Assembly: GCA_019752535.1 (NCBI GenBank)
Contig: JAIEMA010000025.1
Location: 1 to 46,589, forward strand
DNA from: Bacteriovoracaceae bacterium
Lineage (GTDB): Bacteria; Bdellovibrionota; Bacteriovoracia; Bacteriovoracales; Bacteriovoracaceae
Direction: 5' to 3'
DNA length: 46,589 nt
Part shown: positions 9,113 through 17,649 of the stretch, piece after piece
How positions within the stretch are numbered: the first letter of the stretch is position 1
Layout of the letters: every line of letters begins with the position of its first letter
Notes under the pieces: model-generated
Told to the model about the DNA's origin: nothing
The model's input: the letters and a program-made list of their open reading frames with translations, nothing else
Database searches by the model: none
Position numbers and translations under genes: made by a program

Positions 9113-10186
9113 ATGAATGCAACAGAGAAAAAGAATGAATCCAATATGTGGGCCCTTGAATACCAAGGGCCTGGCCTAAAAGGTTACGTCAGAAAAAAGA
9201 GGCCTGAAATAAGTTCTCCTACCGATGCAGTTGTCAGGATTACGAAGACTACCATTTGCGGTACTGATCTTCATATTTTGAAGGGGGATGTTCCTTCTGT
9301 TAAACCCGGGACGACTCTCGGACACGAAGGGATTGGAGTCATCGAATCAGTTGGATCTTCTGTAACTAAATTCGAGACCGGAGACAGAGTGCTCATTTCC
9401 TGCATCACTTCCTGCGGTTCATGTGATTACTGCAAGAAGGCAATGTACTCACATTGTGTGAATGGCGGTTGGATCCTCGGCAATAAAATTGATGGTACTC
9501 AGGCAGAGTACGTCCGGATCCCATTTGCGGATACCAGCTTGTATGCTATCCCGGATGGAGTTGATGAAGAGGCCGTGGTGATGTTAAGCGATATTCTACC
9601 AACAGGCTTTGAGTGTGGAGTATTGAACGGGAAGATCGGACCGGGAGATGTTGTTGCCATTGTGGGATCTGGACCGATAGGCCTTGCCTCACTACTTACA
9701 GCACAGTTTTATGCTCCGTCAGAACTTATTATGATTGATATGAATGAAGATAGGTTAAAGAGGGCTTCCGAGTTTGGTGCTACTACTATTATTAATAGCG
9801 GAAAAGAAAACGTCATCGATAAGGTTATGGAAATGACTCAAGGTCGGGGCGTTGACGTGGCCATTGAGGCAGTCGGGGTTCCCGATTCTTTTGACGTTTG
9901 TCAGAACATCATTGCACCCGGTGGTCGCATCGCTAACGTTGGTGTGCACGGTAAAGGCGTTGAACTTCGGCTTGAAAAGCTCTGGGATAGAAATATTACC
10001 ATCACGACCCGGCTGGTTGATACGGCATCAACTTCGATGCTCCTTAAGACAATCGTCTCTGGAAAACTGAAGCCACAGAAGTTGGTAAGTCACAGGTTTG
10101 CACTTTCGGATGTCCTGAAGGCTTACGACACGTTTGGGAATGCTCAGAAGGAAAAGACCTTGAAAGTTATTATTTCTAATGAATAA
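9113..10186 (+). CDS. Zinc-dependent alcohol dehydrogenase (medium-chain family)
   Basis: A 357-residue NAD(P)-dependent, zinc-containing dehydrogenase. The catalytic-zinc residues appear as Cys49 (TTICGTD), His71 and Glu72 (LGHEGIG). The structural-zinc set is Cys101, Cys104, Cys107 and Cys115. The Rossmann motif is GSGPIGLASL. Close relatives act on primary or secondary alcohols, but the substrate cannot be fixed from sequence. It starts 4 nt after ppsA, with AGG overlapping the ppsA end, so the two genes form an operon. Pairing of PEP synthase with an alcohol dehydrogenase suggests redox balancing under low oxygen; that is inference, mildly supported by the FNR-like palindrome upstream of the operon. 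Confidence 0.9.
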   Translation: MNATEKKNESNMWALEYQGPGLKGYVRKKRPEISSPTDAVVRITKTTICGTDLHILKGDVPSVKPGTTLGHEGIGVIESVGSSVTKFETGDRVLISCITSCGSCDYCKKAMYSHCVNGGWILGNKIDGTQAEYVRIPFADTSLYAIPDGVDEEAVVMLSDILPTGFECGVLNGKIGPGDVVAIVGSGPIGLASLLTAQFYAPSELIMIDMNEDRLKRASEFGATTIINSGKENVIDKVMEMTQGRGVDVAIEAVGVPDSFDVCQNIIAPGGRIANVGVHGKGVELRLEKLWDRNITITTRLVDTASTSMLLKTIVSGKLKPQKLVSHRFALSDVLKAYDTFGNAQKEKTLKVIISNE

Positions 10187-10221
10187 AGAGTAGATAAGTT
10201 GAAAATTGGAATAAAGCAGAA

Positions 10222-10980
10222 TTAAACCGCATCATCGGCCGGATTTAATCTATGAACAACTCCGTTATCTTCAATATAAACAAGTTCCTCATACTTAGTA
10301 GCACGTGTATCCGATAAAATATAAGGTTCTACCGCCCAAAGGTTGTCCAATGTAGAAGACCACCTGCCATTTAAAAAAGCGGCTCCAGGATAACCCAGAA
10401 GGTAAGCAAAACGGGCCTCAGGAAGGCTTCCCACCCACTTTGGAACCTTCAACAATCTATGCCCCAACCTAATAAAAGGCACATCTCCCAATAGATACTT
10501 TTCTGTCTTTAAGACAGAAATTCTTGTAGCTTCGAAAATTTGCTTATTGGTCAACCCTTGCTCCACTAACTGGAGGACGTTCATGGCGATTTTTTTTGTA
10601 TAGGCGACTTGAGATGCATATTCGGCATTCACGCCTACGACTTTAGAAATAGTATAATCTGACGGGTATCCTTCTATTATTGGGGCTATATCTATCATGA
10701 TCAGATCATTGGCATTCAACTTTCTCTTCATGTGGAAAACACTCTTACACAGAGCAAAGGTGGACTTTAACTTGTTCGTTCCTGATCCAAGTCCAATATA
10801 AGGTAAATGCCAATGCTGAGTGATTCCATATTTATGAAAAACTTCTTTGGCCAGGGAGTGCACATCCCATTCATTCATCCCTGGACCTACACCTTCCGCA
10901 ATTTCAAAAGCTATTCGTTTTGCCTCCTTTTGTGAGGCACGAAGTTTATCAAGTTCGGAGATGGAAAAGTTCTTACTCAT
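10222..10980 (-). CDS. M24-family metallopeptidase (Xaa-Pro aminopeptidase-like)
   Basis: A 252-residue cytosolic protein with the pita-bread peptidase fold. All five expected metal ligands can be placed: Asp97 and Asp108 (MIDIAPIIEGYPSDYT), His174 (RLGHRL), Glu218 (WAVEPYI) and Glu237 (YIEDNG). There is no N-terminal creatinase-type domain, so it resembles the catalytic core of methionine aminopeptidase or Xaa-Pro peptidase. The substrate is unknown. The ribosome site is weak. It follows the GAPDH gene by 69 nt on the same strand and may be the last gene of a histidine kinase-GAPDH-peptidase unit. Confidence 0.85.
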   Translation of the reverse strand: MSKNFSISELDKLRASQKEAKRIAFEIAEGVGPGMNEWDVHSLAKEVFHKYGITQHWHLPYIGLGSGTNKLKSTFALCKSVFHMKRKLNANDLIMIDIAPIIEGYPSDYTISKVVGVNAEYASQVAYTKKIAMNVLQLVEQGLTNKQIFEATRISVLKTEKYLLGDVPFIRLGHRLLKVPKWVGSLPEARFAYLLGYPGAAFLNGRWSSTLDNLWAVEPYILSDTRATKYEELVYIEDNGVVHRLNPADDAV

Positions 10981-11049
10981 ATTTTGCTCGCTAGTATACT
11001 ATCGCAGGCACTCGCACCCGAGTATCTTCATTAGCTATCACTTTATATT

Positions 11050-12087
11050 TTAAAAGAAGTTGTTTCTGATCCCAAGTGAGTTGTTTGTTTTCTGTATGGA
11101 TTCCAGGGCAGTACTGGCAGTCCCTGTGAGTGCTCTGATCGCATCAATGGTTTCAGGGATCACAATCGCCTGGTTGTCTACCATATATGAGAAAAAGACC
11201 TCGTTCCCTCTAACTTCAAGCAGGTCATCCCAGAGGGCCACCTCGTAGAGATTTCCTCTCGGTCGGCCTATATCGGCCATCAATTCTTTAACGGTATTTA
11301 TTCCTGTAAGACCGTCTTTCATTTTTATGAAGCCAATCCTCGTCGACTCTCTTAAGGCTTCCAAAACTTCTTCTCTGTCTGTATTCCGGATTAGTTCGAC
11401 ATTCCAGAAGTGCACATGGCCGATATTCTCAGGAACCTGTACCGCCATGGTCACAACGTCCAGAGACGCGTCGACAGTCTGGGCATCGGGCCCCTGATGG
11501 CTTGGGATATGTGGTTCTGGAAGAAGAGTATTGATTATACCGGATAAGTGACTATCGATGGGATCAGTGGAGCGTCTCAATAGTGTCCCTCGGGCCCGTT
11601 TTAAAAGTTTCTTACGGTTTAAGGTCCCCAAAGTCCTTACAATGGAGGTCGTATTGCATGAAACGACTCGCGTACATTGCCTTCCGCGGGCAGACTCGAA
11701 ATTTGATTCTGCGACAAAGGAGTGACCGGTGGCCTCGTGCTTTTCTCCGCCCTGGAGAATATATTTTACATTCTTACTTTGATATTTTTTTACATTCGCT
11801 GCTCCCATTTTTTTGGGAGCACAATCGATGACCACGTCAACTTGATTCAGTAGACTATCAAGAGTCCCTTGAACATCAAGTTCTGCCTCTTTCATTTTAA
11901 TTAAAAAATCATCATTGGAACTATAAAGGGCATAGCCCTTAATCTGGGCAGTTTTGATTCTCCAGTCATAGGCAACATCAGACACACCTATGAGTTCCAT
12001 GTCGTCCTGGAGTACAATGGCGTCAGCTACTCGTCGCCCTATAACTCCAAATCCGTTGACCGCAACTCTAATCTTTTTATTCGACAT
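11050..12087 (-). CDS. Type II (archaeal-type) glyceraldehyde-3-phosphate dehydrogenase
   Basis: A 345-residue enzyme of the archaeal GAPDH class, distinct from the usual bacterial GapA. It has the Rossmann start VNGFGVIGRRVADA, the type II hallmark DVVIDCAPKK, GGEKH, and the catalytic Cys144 in VVSCNTTSIVRTL, followed by RRSTDP and GPDAQTV. It interconverts glyceraldehyde 3-phosphate and 1,3-bisphosphoglycerate; archaeal forms usually accept NADP and often work in gluconeogenesis. The ATG at 12087 has an AGGAGG site. Only 18 nt separate it from the upstream histidine kinase, so they are likely co-transcribed. Together with the DhnA-type aldolase it gives this block an archaeal-like glycolytic character. 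Confidence 0.92.
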   Translation of the reverse strand: MSNKKIRVAVNGFGVIGRRVADAIVLQDDMELIGVSDVAYDWRIKTAQIKGYALYSSNDDFLIKMKEAELDVQGTLDSLLNQVDVVIDCAPKKMGAANVKKYQSKNVKYILQGGEKHEATGHSFVAESNFESARGRQCTRVVSCNTTSIVRTLGTLNRKKLLKRARGTLLRRSTDPIDSHLSGIINTLLPEPHIPSHQGPDAQTVDASLDVVTMAVQVPENIGHVHFWNVELIRNTDREEVLEALRESTRIGFIKMKDGLTGINTVKELMADIGRPRGNLYEVALWDDLLEVRGNEVFFSYMVDNQAIVIPETIDAIRALTGTASTALESIQKTNNSLGIRNNFF

Positions 12088-12105
12088 GCTTCCTCCTGGT
12101 TCTTG

Positions 12106-13212
12106 TCATGTATTAGTTTTTAGTTCGTCTAAGGGTAACTCTACAATAAAGGATGATCCGTCACCGGGAGTGCTGTTAACAAAGATTTTTCCGCCGTGAG
12201 CTTCCACGATGTTTTTACTTATGTAAAGACCTAAACCGAGACCGCTTACTTCACGCCTATCGACCGCCCTGACAAAGCGGTTGAATATTGACTGCTGGTG
12301 TTCTTCCGGAATACCAAGACCATGATCCTGAACGATTACTCTGACGGACGCTTTTAACCTCTCGAGTTTAACTTCAACAGGTTTCCCTTGCCCATACTGG
12401 ATGGCATTCGATAAGAGATTATAAAGAACTTGTTTTATACGGGTCGCGTCCCAATTTCCCTGAGCGCTCTCACCGGAAAGTGTAGGAATGGAATAACCTA
12501 CGCGTAAAAATTGTGGAATCATTCTTTCTAAAACATCTTCCACCAGTGGCTTGATATCTGTTTGTTCCCTGGAAAGCTCCAGCTGTCCGGAGCGGATTCT
12601 TGATATGTCCAGCATGTTCTCAACAATCGCTTTCAGATGAATGGCCAGCTCTTCATTCTGCTTGCTCATGCCATTGATTCGATCCTTATCATAAGCTTTT
12701 GGACTTTGTTTTTCGACGTAATTTCTTTGCATCTGGGCCTGCAATAATAAGCTTGATATTGGAGTTTTCAACTCATGGCTTGCCATAGTGATAAATTCAT
12801 CCCTCGCTTCAAGCGCTTTCTGCAAATCGTCCGTCCTCTGTGCGACTCTGTCTTCCAGCTCTGTTTTAAGTACTTCGAGTTCACTGCGTCTTCGTTCGGC
12901 AAGTCTGAAGGTTTGTATTGCACGGAGAATTTGAGGCGTGAGCTTAAAAAGATAAATCGAGGTACCAACTGCGGTTAGTGCAGTGATCGTGTTTACAAAT
13001 AAAATTAGCAAGTAATTGATTCCAGTGTGTCTTGCGGCAGCTAGGAAATGTGCTGATGCACAAGCAGCAATAAATATTCCAAACGAGAGGAGGATCTTCC
13101 TGAATGGTAGTTTTGCCTCTTTAAAGAGCACACAAAGGGTGCCAGAGATGGAAATGTAAGCGATGCCGATTAAAGAATCCATCAGAGTAAGAAGCTGTCC
13201 GTCTTGCTGCAT
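12106..13212 (-). CDS. Membrane histidine kinase with ETR1-like (copper/ethylene-binding) sensor domain
   Basis: A 368-residue sensor kinase. The N-terminus has about three transmembrane helices resembling the plant ethylene receptor ETR1. Asp12, Tyr19, Ile22, Ile48, Cys51 and His55 match ETR1 Asp25, Tyr32, Ile35, Ile62, Cys65 and His69 with near-identical spacing; the Cys and His carry Cu(I) there. ETR1 Pro36 is Ser here. A coiled segment follows (residues about 100-135), then the dimerisation His146 (ASHELKTPISS), N box (NLLSNAIQYG), G1 (DHGLGIP) and G2 (GLGLGLYI). The ATG at 13212 is chosen because GGAGGGG sits just upstream; an ATG at 13227 has no such site. No response regulator is adjacent. 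The signal could be ethylene, copper or another ligand. Confidence 0.88.
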   Translation of the reverse strand: MQQDGQLLTLMDSLIGIAYISISGTLCVLFKEAKLPFRKILLSFGIFIAACASAHFLAAARHTGINYLLILFVNTITALTAVGTSIYLFKLTPQILRAIQTFRLAERRRSELEVLKTELEDRVAQRTDDLQKALEARDEFITMASHELKTPISSLLLQAQMQRNYVEKQSPKAYDKDRINGMSKQNEELAIHLKAIVENMLDISRIRSGQLELSREQTDIKPLVEDVLERMIPQFLRVGYSIPTLSGESAQGNWDATRIKQVLYNLLSNAIQYGQGKPVEVKLERLKASVRVIVQDHGLGIPEEHQQSIFNRFVRAVDRREVSGLGLGLYISKNIVEAHGGKIFVNSTPGDGSSFIVELPLDELKTNT

Positions 13213-13283
13213 TATCCCCTCCGGCATGTTTTATCAAATTAACTTGTAACTTTTTTCCTGGCAAGGCGCTGGAAGCAACAAAA

Positions 13284-13305
13284 GGTACTGGTACTTTCCA
13301 GTACC
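13284..13305. repeat. Inverted repeat GGTACTGG-TACTTT-CCAGTACC
   Basis: A perfect 8-bp inverted repeat with a 6-nt spacer lies in the 138-bp gap between the divergent histidine kinase and GH15 genes. It is 46 nt upstream of the GH15 start and 72 nt upstream of the kinase start. It could be an operator for a dimeric regulator or a hairpin in either leader. It is not followed directly by a T run. Confidence 0.5.
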
Positions 13306-13350
13306 GGCGAGCAGCTTTCTTTTTTTAGGTTATCAAAATATTATCTTTGA

Positions 13351-15201
13351 ATGGAGAAGTGTACCTTCAACCGCCAACCCCTTTTCCTGGAAAATTACTC
13401 GCTGATTGGTAACTGTTCTTCCGCAGCATTAGTCGGAAGTAATGGCTCTATAGATTGGCTTTGTCTTCCTGACTTTGATAGCCCTTCTGTCTTCGCTCGT
13501 CTGCTCGATGAAGGGAAAGGCGGAAGTTTTCGATTGTCTCCTGTCAGCGAGTACACGAGTAAGCAGTCCTACCTTCCTTCTTCGAACATTCTGCAGACTA
13601 TCTTTAATCTTCCTGATGGAAGCGTATTCGAAATAATTGATTTTATGCCGATCTCTCCTGAAGGCAGGGAGTCTATCGTTCGTATCGTGACTCTACTTGA
13701 AGGCGATTCTTTAGATGTCAGCTTCGAATGCAGTCCCAAGTTTAGCTATGCCCGGCTTTTGCCTAAAGTTAAAGCAGGCCATCCCTACGAGGTATCTTTC
13801 ATCTCTTCTCAGGGGAACTTGCGACTCAGATGGGATTCTATTTTAAAGTGGAGTGAAAGGAACGGTGAGCTTTCAGGAACTTTCAGGGTTCACCGTGAAG
13901 AAAAACTGTCTTTCATTCTGGAGTTTTCTGAGACTCCAGAAAATGAAATCGGCTTCAGAGAATCTTCTTTAAAACTCTTTCAGAAGACCAAAGAATTCTG
14001 GGAAAACTGGTCCCGCACAGTGCCGGCAATTGTAGACTTTCAGGAACCACTTTTGAGAAGTGCACTTGCTTTGAAGCTTCTAACCCATAATCCCACTGGA
14101 AGTGTAATTGCCGCTCCTACAACTTCCTTGCCAGAAGAGATCGGAGGAACACGTAACTGGGATTACAGATACGTCTGGTTACGGGATGCCACTTTCGTAG
14201 TCGATGCATTTTATCAGATTGGCCATCCGGAAGAAGGACGAGCCTTTACTAAATGGGTCCGTGACAAAGCAAAAGTCGGAGTTGGGCCACTGCAGATTGC
14301 TTATACGATCAAAGGAGGGAAGGATGCACCCGAAATCATCCTGGAACACCTATGCGGATATGAAGGATCAGTACCGGTTCGTATAGGTAATGCCGCCTTT
14401 GAACAGATACAACTTGATGTTTACGGCGAGATTATAAATTGTATCTATCTTTGTGGCGTCCATCAGGATGAAAGCGCTCTGAAACTTTGGAAAAAAATTG
14501 AACATCTCATTCATTGGGTGTGCGACCATTGGAGTGAACCGGATTACGGGATCTGGGAAGTCCGAGGGGTGCCGAAGCATTTTGTGCATTCAAAAGTAAT
14601 GGCCTGGGTTGCACTTGACCGGGCGATTTTGAAGTCTGCTGAACTTGGGATGACAGACGAGGTTTTAACCAAGTGGAAGCATAACAGGGATTCTATCCGC
14701 ACCGAAATTCTGACCAGGGGTTGGAACGAGGAACTACAGAGTTTCGTTCAGGCCTATGATTCAAAAGAACTCGACGCTGCAAACTTGCGCATGTCACTTG
14801 TTGGCTTTCTGCCTGCAGATCACCCTAAAATGAAGGGGACTATAAACGCAGTGAAAAAACATTTAACTGAGAATGGATTGGTTTTCCGTTATAAAAATAC
14901 CAATGAAGATGGTGTGGAAGGAAGTGAAGCCAGTTTTGCGATTTGTACTTTTTGGCTTATTCAAAATTTAATCCTGATTGGTGAACTGGAGGAAGCTGAA
15001 AATTTACTTAAACACATTTTGGCAATGGGGAGTGAGACAGGACTTTTTTCTGAAGAAATTGACCCCAAGACTGGTAGGCTTCTAGGTAATTTTCCTCAAT
15101 CGTTCACTCACGTAGGCATTATCAATTCAATCGTACTTCTCGATCGCGCGAGGAAAGGCCTGGATCTCGGGAGTATTGGTCACTGTCATTTCATTCCCTG
15201 A
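13351..15201 (+). CDS. GH15 family glycoside hydrolase (glucoamylase/trehalase-like)
   Basis: A 616-residue cytosolic protein with no signal peptide. The N-terminal beta-sandwich domain begins LENYSLIGNCSSAALVGSNGSIDWLCLPDFDSPSVF, typical of GH15 proteins. The catalytic (alpha/alpha)6 barrel shows GGTRNWDYRYVWLRDA, GYEGSVPVRIGNAA, YGIWEVRG, SKVMAWVALDRA and EGSEASF; the Glu residues of the WEVRG and GSEASF segments are the likely acid/base pair. Members hydrolyse alpha-glucosidic bonds in glycogen-like glucans or trehalose, and the exact substrate is open. It would feed glucose into the pathway served by the neighbouring PfkB kinase, aldolase and GAPDH. The start lacks a strong ribosome site. 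Confidence 0.88.
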   Translation: MEKCTFNRQPLFLENYSLIGNCSSAALVGSNGSIDWLCLPDFDSPSVFARLLDEGKGGSFRLSPVSEYTSKQSYLPSSNILQTIFNLPDGSVFEIIDFMPISPEGRESIVRIVTLLEGDSLDVSFECSPKFSYARLLPKVKAGHPYEVSFISSQGNLRLRWDSILKWSERNGELSGTFRVHREEKLSFILEFSETPENEIGFRESSLKLFQKTKEFWENWSRTVPAIVDFQEPLLRSALALKLLTHNPTGSVIAAPTTSLPEEIGGTRNWDYRYVWLRDATFVVDAFYQIGHPEEGRAFTKWVRDKAKVGVGPLQIAYTIKGGKDAPEIILEHLCGYEGSVPVRIGNAAFEQIQLDVYGEIINCIYLCGVHQDESALKLWKKIEHLIHWVCDHWSEPDYGIWEVRGVPKHFVHSKVMAWVALDRAILKSAELGMTDEVLTKWKHNRDSIRTEILTRGWNEELQSFVQAYDSKELDAANLRMSLVGFLPADHPKMKGTINAVKKHLTENGLVFRYKNTNEDGVEGSEASFAICTFWLIQNLILIGELEEAENLLKHILAMGSETGLFSEEIDPKTGRLLGNFPQSFTHVGIINSIVLLDRARKGLDLGSIGHCHFIP

Positions 15202-15283
15202 ATTGGCGCCCCGAAGAAAACAACCTTTGATTGTGACTATACCTGATCATTGTTGCTATGCTGTTTTAATTTTTCAACCGAAT

Positions 15284-15299
15284 CATGACCTCCGTCATG
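15284..15299. promoter_or_regulatory. CRP/FNR-like palindrome CATGAC-CTCC-GTCATG
   Basis: A perfect 16-bp palindrome with the TGAC-N4-GTCA core typical of CRP/FNR-family sites lies 176 nt before the chosen start of the copper-storage-like gene at 15475. It is the second such palindrome in the carbon block (the other is at 6287-6298). Binding is inferred from symmetry only. Confidence 0.45.
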
Positions 15300-15474
15300 T
15301 TCTCAAAATACTTCTCCTGTATATTCAAATACAAAGGTGATCGCCGTTTTCGGTTAAAGTGAGCAACATGTAGTGTCTTTTACTTAAAAAGATATAAGTG
15401 TGACACTTCTGATAATGCACCAGGCGCTCCCAATGGAAAATCTCTCCGTTACCATAGTTTCAATGGAGGTTTTT

Positions 15475-15837
15475 ATGGAAACTCAAGTAGATCAAATTTC
15501 GTCACCAAACTGGGACAACTGTGCACGTGACTGTCTGGCGTGCTTCGAAGCCTGTATGCGATGTCTTTCCCACTGCCTTGAGTATGGTGGGAAACATGCT
15601 AATAAATCCCATCTCAATCTCTTGCTTGAATGTCAGAGTATTTGTCACCTGACGGCAAACGTTCTCTACATGAGGTCTGAAGAGGCCCGCTACTTCTGCG
15701 AACTCTGCGCTAAGATCTGCGATGCTTGTGCAGATGCGTGCAAAGAAATTGGGGATACTTCTGAATTACAGGGATGTGCTTACCATTGCAAGGGATGTGC
15801 AGATTCGTGCAGATCCTTCATCAACAATGCCGGTTAG
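15475..15837 (+). CDS. Four-helix Cys-rich copper-binding/storage protein (DUF326, Csp-like)
   Basis: A 120-residue cytosolic protein without signal peptide and with about 17 cysteines in helical repeats: CARDCLACFEACMRC-LSHC, CQSICH, CELCAKICDACADAC and CAYHCKGCADSC. This is the pattern of the DUF326 four-helix-bundle family that includes the Csp copper-storage proteins, where cysteines facing the bundle core hold many Cu(I) ions. The ATG at 15475 follows GGAGG closely; an earlier in-frame start at 15400 would add residues without the repeat pattern. Lack of a signal peptide points to the Csp3-like cytosolic type. It sits among carbon genes rather than with the efflux genes and lies downstream of a CRP/FNR-like palindrome. 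Confidence 0.9.
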   Translation: METQVDQISSPNWDNCARDCLACFEACMRCLSHCLEYGGKHANKSHLNLLLECQSICHLTANVLYMRSEEARYFCELCAKICDACADACKEIGDTSELQGCAYHCKGCADSCRSFINNAG

Positions 15838-15901
15838 CTTAACATGTTCCCGTTAATCAGGTTGGACTCTAAGTGGAACGTCTGGAAGATTTGGAGAGTG
15901 C

Positions 15902-16231
15902 ATGAAAAATATTACATACCTTTTAATTCTACTATCACTGGCCTCTTGTGCTAGTCAAAGGCATCGCTTTATGCGCGGATCGATAGCAATGAAGATCGAT
16001 GATCGTAAAGGGATTGTCTGCATTGAGCCTGGGGCGGTTAAGAAAGGAGATAAGTTAAAGTTTATGAATAACAATTGCTCTCGTCCCACTTTCCCGGATG
16101 CTAGGGGTTCTTGCGAACTTGTGGAAGCAGGTGAAGTAGAGATTACTAAAATTTTAAATCCTCACTATGCCGAATTTGTGAAAATCAGTGGGCCTGACTT
16201 TTTTGAAGGAAGTATTATCGGAAATAAATAA
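15902..16231 (+). CDS. Small lipoprotein, copy B of the three-member paralogous family
   Basis: A 109-residue lipoprotein (lipobox SLASC, Cys16) preceded by a GGAGAG site. It shares with copies at 6348 and 33442 the pattern FMRGSIAMK, VC, KKGD, NNC, DARG, C and ILNPHYAEF. I cannot assign a function. It stands alone between the copper-storage-like gene and the PfkB kinase, and no ECF-type promoter motif precedes it, unlike copy C. Confidence 0.8.
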   Translation: MKNITYLLILLSLASCASQRHRFMRGSIAMKIDDRKGIVCIEPGAVKKGDKLKFMNNNCSRPTFPDARGSCELVEAGEVEITKILNPHYAEFVKISGPDFFEGSIIGNK

Positions 16232-16342
16232 TTTACTCCTCTGTATTTAGTTATTGAACTTGAATCTGAACTGCTGTCAAAAATTGAAGGATAAGTTCTG
16301 GGTTAGCTATACTTAGCTTTTAAAATTTTTGTGAGGTTTATA

Positions 16343-17272
16343 TTGATCTATACTGTTACATTTAACCCTGCCTTAGACGTCAGCGGAGTCGTTGATAACT
16401 TAATCCCCGATGAGAAAAATTATGTGAGAGACGAAATGCATCTTCCTGGCGGGAATGGACTCAATGCAGGTGTCATTGCCCATCGCTTGAAGCGTGAAGT
16501 AATTCTTACCGGATTTATAGGTGGTAGCAATGGGGAAGAAATTAAGAGACTACTTAATAGAGGTAAAATTCCTCACAACTTTGTCGAAATAGCTGGCATG
16601 ACAAGGATGAACCTCACTATTGCTAACAAAAATGATCATCGCCAGACAAGATTGAGTTTCCCTGGACCATTGGTAAAAGCATCAGAGGCGAGAAATCTTG
16701 CAGCGTTTTTACATAAAGTCAGTCCCGAAGATATTATCCTCTTAGGGGGAAGTCTTCCATTAGGCTTGAATACGACTTATGTAGTGAAACTCATCAAGAA
16801 TTTTCGATCCAATGGAATACGATGTTTGGTGGATATGCCTGGTCATTTACTCAAGAATATAATCACTGCAAAACCAAGTTTTATTAAACCAAACCTTTCT
16901 GAATTCCAGATTCTTATTGGGAAAAAAGTTACCTCTCTCAATGGAGTTGTTCAGTCCGCAAGAAGACTCTTAGATTATGTCCCTATAATTTGCATATCCT
17001 CGGTTGAGGGTGGGGCAATACTCATGAGTGAACATGAGGTTTGGTATGGAAAAATTCCTTCAGTGAGAATACGCTCGACCGTAGGTGCTGGAGATTCTAT
17101 GGTGGGTGCTATGACCAGTCTGTGGGACAGAAATCCTTCTGCATCCATTGAAGAACTACTTCGATTAGGATTATCGGCATCTTGTGCCACACTCACTGAA
17201 CCAGGTTTAACACTTGGTTCACAAAGGTCCATACTGAAATATCAATCTCAAATAAAGTTAAAAAAATTATGA
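16343..17272 (+). CDS. PfkB-family sugar kinase (1-/6-phosphofructokinase type)
   Basis: A 309-residue kinase of the PfkB (ribokinase) family, the same length as E. coli PfkB. The N-terminus reads MIYTVTFNPALD, the usual start of phosphofructokinases of this family, when TTG at 16343 is used. GAGG sits 6-10 nt upstream, which supports TTG over the GTG at 16331. It has the substrate motif LPGGNGLNAGVIAHRL, GGSLPLG, the KPN segment KPNLSEF and the catalytic STVGAGDSMVGAM with Asp. It should phosphorylate fructose 6-phosphate, fructose 1-phosphate or tagatose 6-phosphate; context with aldolase and GAPDH favours glycolysis. It lies downstream of lipoprotein copy B but with a 111-nt gap. Confidence 0.88.
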   Translation: MIYTVTFNPALDVSGVVDNLIPDEKNYVRDEMHLPGGNGLNAGVIAHRLKREVILTGFIGGSNGEEIKRLLNRGKIPHNFVEIAGMTRMNLTIANKNDHRQTRLSFPGPLVKASEARNLAAFLHKVSPEDIILLGGSLPLGLNTTYVVKLIKNFRSNGIRCLVDMPGHLLKNIITAKPSFIKPNLSEFQILIGKKVTSLNGVVQSARRLLDYVPIICISSVEGGAILMSEHEVWYGKIPSVRIRSTVGAGDSMVGAMTSLWDRNPSASIEELLRLGLSASCATLTEPGLTLGSQRSILKYQSQIKLKKL

Positions 17273-17284
17273 AGAAATTGTCGA

Positions 17285-17455
17285 TTAGCCTTGAATGATG
17301 AAGACAGGTGCGAAACCTTCGCCACTGGTTCTGAAGTTAGTTGTCTGACCTGAATAGAGCAAAGCGAGTGATTTTTTCAACTCGTTATCTGGCTTTACGT
17401 CCATACCCTCAGAGAGGCTTGGTGAATAACCCACGTCTTCTCTCCCAAAGATCAT
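17285..17455 (-). pseudogene. Short minus-strand reading frame, possible gene remnant
   Basis: From an ATG at 17455 the minus strand encodes 56 residues (QMIFGREDVGYSPSLSEG-type sequence ending PVFIIQG). The frame stays open upstream of the ATG for a few more codons, to a stop near 17475. There is no Shine-Dalgarno sequence before the ATG. The residue composition looks coding, so this may be the C-terminal remnant of a lost gene. I do not recognise the family and chance cannot be excluded. Confidence 0.25.
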
Positions 17456-17620
17456 CTGTATTGCCAGCAGGTCACTAATGAAGTTTTAATCGGTAAACTT
17501 TATCTTAAAAAAACGATGCTCCAATACTTCAGGAGACAGACAGAAAAGCTCCTGAAATCGAGGTTACTTGACCCATTAGGGCTACTACTCCAAATCTAAA
17601 AGACTGGAAAATTATTCTCT

Positions 17621-17649
17621 TGTCACAAATGACTGTTCACAAACGTTAA
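17621..17649 (+). promoter_or_regulatory. ECF-type promoter motif, site 1 (DUF411 operon)
   Basis: TGTCACA at 17621-17627, 15 nt, then ACGTTAA at 17643-17649. The element ends 55 nt before the DUF411 start. Its spacing and both boxes match eight other sites in the window (see the first finding), which is the main evidence that it is a real promoter. Confidence 0.75.

Noticed and set aside
15376-15409. Minus-strand TGTCACA near the copper-storage gene
   Set aside because: The downstream box at 15 nt reads GTAAAAG without the CGT core, and no minus-strand gene follows closely.
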